Shown: piece after piece, positions 7,231-11,797 of the stretch
Numbering within the stretch: the first letter of the stretch is position 1
Layout: every line of letters starts with the position of its first letter
Source: an uncultured Collinsella sp.
Lineage (GTDB): Bacteria; Actinomycetota; Coriobacteriia; Coriobacteriales; Coriobacteriaceae
Direction: 5' to 3'
Length of the DNA stretch: 11,797 nucleotides
Assembly (NCBI GenBank): GCA_902488525.1
Contig: CABTWP010000052.1
Location: 1-11,797 of the forward strand
The notes under the pieces: model-generated
The model's database searches: none
Told to the model about the DNA's origin: nothing
What the model saw: only the letters and a program-made list of their open reading frames with translations
Made by a program: the position numbers and the translations under genes

Positions 7231-8655
7231 CTAGCACACACCTTCCACAAAGCGGTCGAGCTCAACAAAGCGGGAACCCTTGACCAGTACAACATCATGT
7301 TTTTCAAGCGCGCCGCCCATGCGGTCGAGCACCTGCTGATAATCGGAGAACACCTGGATGCGGTCCTCGTCCATGCCCATCATGCGCGCGGCATCGGCCA
7401 TAAGCTGGGCCAGCTCACCACCCACGCACGCCAGCATGTCGAGCTTCTTGGCGGCCGCATAGGCGCCCACGAGCTCATGCATGCGAGGAGCCTCATCGCC
7501 CATCTCGCCCATCTCGCCCAGGATCGCCATGCGAGACCCCGTGCACGAAAGCGAGCACAGTAGATCGAGGCCAGCAGCCATGGATTCGGCACTGGCGTTA
7601 TAGGAATCGTCGATGACGCGGGCACCGCTCTTGGCGCGCTTGATCTCCTGGCGGTGACCGGTGATCGTGAGGCCCCTAAAGGCAGCATCGATCTGCTCGG
7701 GCGTCACGCCCAGGCGATAGGAAACCGCGGCGGCCTTAACGGCATTAGGAACGGACTGCACGCCGGGGATGGCAAGCATGGTATCGATCGTCTCACCCTG
7801 GCCAAAATCGAGCGTAAAGACCGGACGTCCCTCGTCATCAACACGAATGTCGCGGGCACGGACCTCATCATCGTCCGAGACGCCGGCCAGCATCACATCG
7901 ATACCAGCAGGCTGGGCGAACGTATCGCGAATGAACGGCGTAAAGTCGTCCTCACCGCCCAAAACCAGCAGCGGCAAGAAGTCGCCGGCGGCGCACATAC
8001 CCTGGACAATCTCGGCCTTAGCGCGGGCGATGTTCTCGCGGCTGCCCAAAATGCCGATGTGAGAGGTACCAATCTTGCTTACGATGGCAAGGTTGGGATT
8101 GGCGGACTGGGACAGACGCTCAATCTCGTGGAAATGGTTCATGCCCATCTCGAGCACCAGGACCTCGGTATCGGCCGGAGCGGAAAGCACCGTGAGCGGC
8201 ATGCCGATCAGGTTATTGAAATTGCCCTTGGTGGCCCAGACACGATAGCGCTTGGCGAGTACAGCGGCGAGCACGTCCTTGGTCGTCGTCTTGCCAATCG
8301 AACCGGTAATGCCAACGACCAGGCAGCCAAGCTCCAGGCGATACGCGTGCGCCAAACGCAGCAGAAACTCCTCGGGATCATCGGTCAGCAAGATGGCACA
8401 GCCCCTGTCCTGTGCCAGCGAGACCAGCTCGGCCTCGGGCTCACGCGTCATCACGACGGCGCCGGCACCCGACTGGACGGCACGGGAAGCAAAATCATTG
8501 CCGTCGACGTTTTCACCGGGAAAGGCGACGAAAATCGTCCCTTCCTCGACCTGGCGCGAGTCGATAACGCACCCGCGGCATACCCGATCGGCTTCTCCCG
8601 TCACGGTTCGGGCCCCTGTTGCGGCCGCGAGGTTGTTGACGGCGATCTCTATCAT
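7231..8655 (-). CDS. murF: UDP-MurNAc-tripeptide--D-Ala-D-Ala ligase MurF
   Basis: MurF adds the D-Ala-D-Ala dipeptide to the UDP-MurNAc tripeptide, completing the cytoplasmic pentapeptide precursor. In the 474-residue product the N-domain has the substrate motif DSR (32-34). The ATPase domain shows GSIGKTTTKD (118-127), KGNFNNLIGMP (143-153), EMGM (169-172) and SKIGTSHIG (193-201). Lys213 in RAKAEI is the probable carbamylated Lys. The C-domain has DDSYNA (349-354), LGEMGEMG (379-386) and KGSR (459-462). EMGMNHFHEI and NFNNLIG mark it as MurF and not MurE. AGGGGAG 5 nt before the ATG is a strong ribosome site. A 126-nt gap separates it from ftsI, the widest gap in the window. murE, often the gene before murF, is not here. 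Confidence 0.97.
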   Translation of the reverse strand: MIEIAVNNLAAATGARTVTGEADRVCRGCVIDSRQVEEGTIFVAFPGENVDGNDFASRAVQSGAGAVVMTREPEAELVSLAQDRGCAILLTDDPEEFLLRLAHAYRLELGCLVVGITGSIGKTTTKDVLAAVLAKRYRVWATKGNFNNLIGMPLTVLSAPADTEVLVLEMGMNHFHEIERLSQSANPNLAIVSKIGTSHIGILGSRENIARAKAEIVQGMCAAGDFLPLLVLGGEDDFTPFIRDTFAQPAGIDVMLAGVSDDDEVRARDIRVDDEGRPVFTLDFGQGETIDTMLAIPGVQSVPNAVKAAAVSYRLGVTPEQIDAAFRGLTITGHRQEIKRAKSGARVIDDSYNASAESMAAGLDLLCSLSCTGSRMAILGEMGEMGDEAPRMHELVGAYAAAKKLDMLACVGGELAQLMADAARMMGMDEDRIQVFSDYQQVLDRMGGALEKHDVVLVKGSRFVELDRFVEGVC

Positions 8656-8660
8656 TGCAG

Positions 8661-8667
8661 CTCCCCT
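8661..8667 (-). promoter_or_regulatory. Strong Shine-Dalgarno for murF
   Basis: The minus strand reads AGGGGAG, 5 nt before the murF ATG. It is one of the best ribosome sites in the window and allows murF to be translated independently of ftsI, unlike most other junctions here. Confidence 0.7.
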
Positions 8668-8692
8668 GTAAACCTAATAATGCTATCGGCGT

Positions 8693-8698
8693 ATTGTA
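8693..8698 (-). promoter_or_regulatory. Weak candidate -10 element before murF
   Basis: The minus strand reads TACAAT, 37 nt upstream of the murF ATG. No acceptable -35 hexamer is found at 16-18 nt spacing; the best alignment matches TTGACA at only about two positions. I list it because this is the longest gene-free stretch and an internal promoter would be plausible, but the evidence is slight. Confidence 0.15.
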
Positions 8699-8701
8699 TC
8701 C

Positions 8702-8725
8702 CAGCGCCGCGCATGCGTGGTGCAG
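8702..8725. repeat. Imperfect 24-bp palindrome in the ftsI-murF spacer
   Basis: Pairing base 8702 with 8725 and moving inward gives one A-A mismatch and two G-T pairs in a 24-bp dyad centred on GCGCATGCG-type sequence at 8713/8714. As RNA the two G-U wobbles favour a hairpin on the plus strand; on the operon (minus) strand they become A-C mismatches. There is no following T-run, so it is not an intrinsic terminator. A protein operator or chance are both possible. Confidence 0.4.
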
Positions 8726-8781
8726 GGCATGTGAACACCCTCATATGGGACAACAAACCAGGCCCCAAAGATTGTAACCCC

Positions 8782-10647
8782 CTACCTCGTGTGCGGGATA
8801 CCCAGCACGTCGAGCGCGTTGGCCATAATGGACTGGAACGGCACCGCAGCGGCATCCGAGCCGCTCGGCGTTCCGTCGAGCGTGATATAGCACAGCACCT
8901 TGGGCGATTGTGCCGGTGCAAAGCCCATAAAGGACGACATGTAGTTCTCCTTGAGGTAGCCGCCGTTCTCGTCGGCACGTTCGGCCGTACCGGTCTTACC
9001 CGCCACGTCATAGCCGTCAACCGCGCCGCCAACGCCCGTTCCCTCGGACACGACCGTCTGCATGCACGATGTCACCTGGGATGCGGCATCCTCAGAAATC
9101 GCGCGCTCGCCTTCGCCCCAGTCCTTCTCGTCGCCTTTGCTGGACTTATAGAAGTGCGGTGTCATCATCACGCCGCCGTTGGCGATGCCGCCCACGGCAC
9201 GTGCGATCTCAATCGGCGAGACGGACAGTGCCTGTCCAAAGCTCATCGAGCCCAGCGTGGCGCCGTCATACTGGTCACGCTCCTTGACGATACCCAGGCT
9301 CTCGCCCGGAAAATCGACACCCGAGCTGTGACCGATGCCCCACTTGTCCACATAGGCGGCAAAGTCGTCGGCACCGATCTTGCGCCCCACTAGGACAAAG
9401 CCCACGTTGGACGAACGGCGCATCATCTCGCGCACATCCATGGTCATGGCATAGTCGCGCTTGTCGGCATCGGTGACGGTATCGTCGCCCACCTTGATGC
9501 TCGCCGGCACCTCAAACGACGTACTCGATCGCACGACGCCCAAGTCGAAGCCGGCGCCCGCCACGAGCGTCTTAAAAACCGAGCCGGGCTCGTAGGCGTC
9601 GGTGACCAGGCGCAAGTTCATATCCTCGGTCTTGGCGTTTTCCAGATCGGTCTGGTCGTAAGTCGGATACGAGCAGGCTGCCAAGATCTCGCCTGTCGTA
9701 GGATCGGTGACCAGCGCCGAGCCGTTCTTGGCCTTAGTCTTCTCAACTGCCTCTGCCAGGGCATCCTCGGCCGCACGCTGGATATTGACGTCGAGCGTCG
9801 TCACGATATCAACGCCGTCGACCGCAGCCACCTTTTTATAGGCACCGCCCGCGATATAGCTGCCGTCCCTCGCGCGCTCGCGTACGAGAGAACCGTTCGT
9901 GCCGGTCAGAAGCTTGTTGTATTGCTTTTCGAGACCCGTCAAGCCGTCGTTGTCTACATTCACTACACCCAGCACCTGCGATGCCAGATTGCCGTATGGA
10001 TATACGCGCTTCATGGCCTGCTCAAAAAGCACGCCGGGCAGGTTCTTCTTCTCCAGCGCCGCAACATCGTCTTCGTCCACCTGGCGCTTGATATACACCC
10101 AGGTTCCATCGGACTCAACGAGCTTGCGGCAGGTCTTTTTATCGATTCCAGTTGCCTTGACCAGCGCCGACACTGTCTTGTCAACATCCTCGACAAGCTG
10201 CGGGTTCACGGCGATGTTGCGACATTCGACCGACGACGCCAACACGTTGCCGTTGCGGTCGTAGATGGTGCCGCGTTTGGCATAGAGGGTCTGCGCAAGC
10301 AGGCGGCGCGCATCGGCACGCTCGCGCAGTTTATCGGCTTCGACAATTTGATAGTCGGCAAGGCGAAAGACGCCCAAGCCCAAGCCAAGCCCGATGAAGC
10401 CCATGACGGCTTTGCGGCGAGGCAGAGGTGCGCCTGTGAGCCATTCGGTCGACGAACTCTTGCGCGACCTGGTGTTATGCACTTGAGGGCCGCCCGAGCC
10501 GCGAAGTCGCGACGCCGGGTCGTTGCCACGGGACTGTCCGGCGTTGTAAGATTGCCGACCTGTTCCTTGATAACCAGAACGTCCCCGCGACGAGGGACGT
10601 CCAGAACCGCGGCCCCCATCGGAACCGCGGCGATAGTCATTTGTCAT
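8782..10647 (-). CDS. ftsI: Septal transpeptidase, class B penicillin-binding protein (FtsI/PbpB)
   Basis: This is the division-specific D,D-transpeptidase that cross-links septal peptidoglycan together with FtsW. The 621-residue product has a 79-residue N-tail rich in Gly, Arg and Ser, then one membrane anchor (about 80-97, VMGFIGLGLGLGVF). A PBP dimer domain follows with KRGTIYDRNGNVLAS (124-138), and TGLEKQYN (237-244) lies before the catalytic domain. The transpeptidase domain has all three active-site motifs: SVFK with nucleophile Ser356 (356-359), SSN (412-414) and KTG (551-553). The protein ends about 70 residues after KTG, and there is no PASTA domain. The ATG lies 17 nt after the stop of the ftsL-like gene, with only a weak ribosome site. 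The position right after ftsL supports FtsI over an elongation PBP2. The long N-tail is unusual compared with E. coli FtsI. Confidence 0.95.
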   Translation of the reverse strand: MTNDYRRGSDGGRGSGRPSSRGRSGYQGTGRQSYNAGQSRGNDPASRLRGSGGPQVHNTRSRKSSSTEWLTGAPLPRRKAVMGFIGLGLGLGVFRLADYQIVEADKLRERADARRLLAQTLYAKRGTIYDRNGNVLASSVECRNIAVNPQLVEDVDKTVSALVKATGIDKKTCRKLVESDGTWVYIKRQVDEDDVAALEKKNLPGVLFEQAMKRVYPYGNLASQVLGVVNVDNDGLTGLEKQYNKLLTGTNGSLVRERARDGSYIAGGAYKKVAAVDGVDIVTTLDVNIQRAAEDALAEAVEKTKAKNGSALVTDPTTGEILAACSYPTYDQTDLENAKTEDMNLRLVTDAYEPGSVFKTLVAGAGFDLGVVRSSTSFEVPASIKVGDDTVTDADKRDYAMTMDVREMMRRSSNVGFVLVGRKIGADDFAAYVDKWGIGHSSGVDFPGESLGIVKERDQYDGATLGSMSFGQALSVSPIEIARAVGGIANGGVMMTPHFYKSSKGDEKDWGEGERAISEDAASQVTSCMQTVVSEGTGVGGAVDGYDVAGKTGTAERADENGGYLKENYMSSFMGFAPAQSPKVLCYITLDGTPSGSDAAAVPFQSIMANALDVLGIPHTR

Positions 10648-10664
10648 ACTCAGCTACCGTCTTG

Positions 10665-11135
10665 CTACTGAGCGGTCGCGGTCGCGTAGGCGCCCGCGGC
10701 TGCATCCTGCGAAAAGTCAAGTGTAACGCTCTCGCTGGGCTCCACCATGCCATAAGCGCCCGCAAGGTCGCGAATGCGCGTGTCGGCGCCATAGACCGAA
10801 TGCATGACCTCCAGGTCGGAGCTCTCATCGGTCGCCTTTTCGAGCGTGCTGGTAAGCTCGGCGTTGCTGTTGAGCACCTGGGCCGTAACGCCGGCGAGCG
10901 CCACGCGGGCGACGCCGATCGTCATGAAGATAGCCGCAATGATGCAAAACGTTTTAAGAACGCTCATGAAAACCGGGCTTACCGCCTGGTTTGCCTGACG
11001 GCCCGCGCCCGTGTAGACATCAAAACGCGGCGCGCGCTGCTCACGGGGAGCAACGGGGGCCTGCGGCGTCTCACGATAGGCGGGCATGGCGTTCATATCA
11101 TAGGCGAGTGCTGCGCTTGAAGTGTTGTAGCCCAT
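10665..11135 (-). CDS. ftsL: FtsL-like septum membrane protein
   Basis: The 156-residue product is small and bitopic: a polar, Pro/Arg-rich cytoplasmic tail (1-54), one membrane segment (about 55-80, within PVFMSVLKTF to VALAG), then a short extracytoplasmic helix that could form a coiled coil (about 84-112). The end contains IRDLAGAYGMVEPSE (121-135), resembling the conserved FtsL pattern of a short helix followed by GMV-P. FtsL proteins pair with FtsB/DivIC and activate FtsW-FtsI. Primary sequence conservation is low in this family, so the call rests on topology, this motif and the slot between rsmH and ftsI. GGGAGG lies 9 nt before the ATG. A 90-nt gap without a clear promoter follows rsmH. 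The C-tail is Ala-rich. Confidence 0.8.
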   Translation of the reverse strand: MGYNTSSAALAYDMNAMPAYRETPQAPVAPREQRAPRFDVYTGAGRQANQAVSPVFMSVLKTFCIIAAIFMTIGVARVALAGVTAQVLNSNAELTSTLEKATDESSDLEVMHSVYGADTRIRDLAGAYGMVEPSESVTLDFSQDAAAGAYATATAQ

Positions 11136-11144
11136 GATATGCCG

Positions 11145-11150
11145 CCTCCC
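11145..11150 (-). promoter_or_regulatory. Shine-Dalgarno for the ftsL-like gene
   Basis: The minus strand reads GGGAGG, 9 nt before the ATG at 11135. It supports this start and shows that the gene can initiate independently of rsmH. Confidence 0.65.
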
Positions 11151-11225
11151 ATCCCGAGTACGTTGGTAGTGTGTTTAAGCTTCGTTTATGGTGCGAGCGG
11201 GAGGTCCAATATCGCGCGGTCGCGC

Positions 11226-11797
11226 CTACAGACGCTGCGCCACGCGGATTTTGGCTGATCTCGCCCGAGGGTTGCGCTCAACCTCATCAGGCTGGGCAAC
11301 CAAGGGTTTGCGGGTGATGACCTTGAGTATCGGCACGTTGCCGCACACGCACACCGGAATCTCCGGCGGACACGTGCACCCCTGGCTCATCTCCTTAAAG
11401 TGGTTCTTTACGATACGGTCCTCGAGCGAGTGATACGAGATGACGCAGATACGTCCGCCCGGGTTGAGCCACCTGGTGGCGGCATCAAGCCCTCGTTCGA
11501 GCACATCGAGCTCGTGATTGACCTCGATGCGAATGGCCTGGAAACTTTTCTTGGCCGGGTGTCCGCCATGCCGACGAGCGGCAGCCGGGATACCCGCCTT
11601 GATGATCTCGACAAATTGGCCGGTGGTTTCGATCGGTTCTTGCTCGCGGCGGCGCACGATCTCGCGCGCGATCTGCGAGGCGAACTTCTCTTCGCCGTAG
11701 ACGCGTAGAATCCGGGCGAGGTCGTGTTCGTTATAGGTGTTGATGACCTCAGCTGCGTTTAAGGTGTTATTACCCGGATCCATCCGCATGTCCAATG
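11226..11797 (-). CDS. rsmH: 16S rRNA (cytosine-1402-N4)-methyltransferase RsmH, 5' end missing
   Basis: RsmH (MraW) uses S-adenosylmethionine to methylate N4 of C1402 in the 16S rRNA decoding centre. Only about the last 190 residues are in the window. They contain LDMRMDP at the edge, YGEEKFASQIAREIV, KKSFQAIRIEVNHEL, NPGGRICVISYHSLEDRIVK and the C-terminal NPRARSAKIRVAQR, all typical of the family. The N-terminal SAM-binding motifs lie outside. A start at 11795 would be false: that codon is TTG and aligns with the internal Leu of the conserved LDMRMDP, so the frame stays open off the edge. A cysteine-rich segment (C-T-C-PPEIPV-C-V-C, 11343-11378) sits where many Gram-positive RsmH proteins have a similar insert. 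rsmH is normally near the promoter end of dcw clusters, preceded by mraZ. Confidence 0.96.
   Translation of the reverse strand, partial: LDMRMDPGNNTLNAAEVINTYNEHDLARILRVYGEEKFASQIAREIVRRREQEPIETTGQFVEIIKAGIPAAARRHGGHPAKKSFQAIRIEVNHELDVLERGLDAATRWLNPGGRICVISYHSLEDRIVKNHFKEMSQGCTCPPEIPVCVCGNVPILKVITRKPLVAQPDEVERNPRARSAKIRVAQRL

Noticed and set aside
7491..7518. Tandem CATCTCGCC copies in murF
   Set aside because: They encode the GEMGEMG version of the conserved LGxMxELG-type loop of MurF. Two and a bit copies in a conserved coding motif do not need a separate explanation.
8733..8781. Possible terminator after ftsI
   Set aside because: The sequence after the stop is G-rich with a TACAAT, but has no stable inverted repeat followed by T residues on the minus strand.
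11136..11225. Possible promoter or terminator between rsmH and the ftsL-like gene
   Set aside because: Apart from the ribosome site I see no paired -35/-10 elements and no hairpin with a T-run on the minus strand.
11793..11795. Apparent RsmH start codon near the window edge
   Set aside because: The codon is TTG and encodes the Leu of the internal conserved LDMRMDP; the real start lies outside the window.

Overview
The window is a segment of a bacterial dcw (division and cell wall) gene cluster. All ten genes are on the minus strand, so in transcription order (high to low coordinate) it reads rsmH (5' part cut off by the window edge), ftsL-like, ftsI (class B PBP), murF, mraY, murD, ftsW, murG, murC, murB (3' part missing). 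Base composition is clearly GC-rich, with many C/G third positions. The gene order, the GGTAGHINPA form of MurG, the CxC...CxC segment of RsmH and the short divergent FtsL point to a Gram-positive actinobacterium. From memory of family sequences my best guess is class Coriobacteriia (Collinsella or a relative); this is inference, not a database match.

Layout: bases 1-22 are not genomic. They match the 3' end of the Illumina TruSeq read-2 adapter, so the real sequence starts near base 23 and murB is cut by a contig end. From 23 to 6198 lie murB, murC, murG, ftsW and murD. From 6208 to 8655 lie mraY and murF. A 126-bp spacer (8656-8781) holding an imperfect palindrome separates murF from ftsI (8782-10647). 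The ftsL-like gene (10665-11135) and the rsmH 3' part (11226-11797) follow. No stretch longer than about 130 bp lacks a gene. I see no tRNA, rRNA, mobile element, CRISPR array or convincing terminator.

The genes work as one pathway. MurB and MurC make and extend UDP-MurNAc, MurD adds D-Glu, and MurF adds the D-Ala-D-Ala dipeptide. MraY puts the muramyl-pentapeptide on undecaprenyl phosphate, and MurG adds GlcNAc to give lipid II. FtsW polymerises lipid II and FtsI cross-links it at the septum, with the FtsL-like protein as their membrane partner. RsmH methylates 16S rRNA and is the usual first or second gene of this cluster. Gaps of 3-17 nt and one 11-nt overlap indicate a single operon. No strong promoter is visible, so the main promoter is probably upstream of rsmH, outside the window.

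murE, often found between ftsI and murF, is absent. Two starts (murC, murG) should be moved inward from the longest reading frame. The division proteins carry long, Arg-rich, probably disordered cytoplasmic tails, including a short repeated motif in the FtsW tail. I found no undescribed system; this is a largely ordinary core locus with a few points worth checking.
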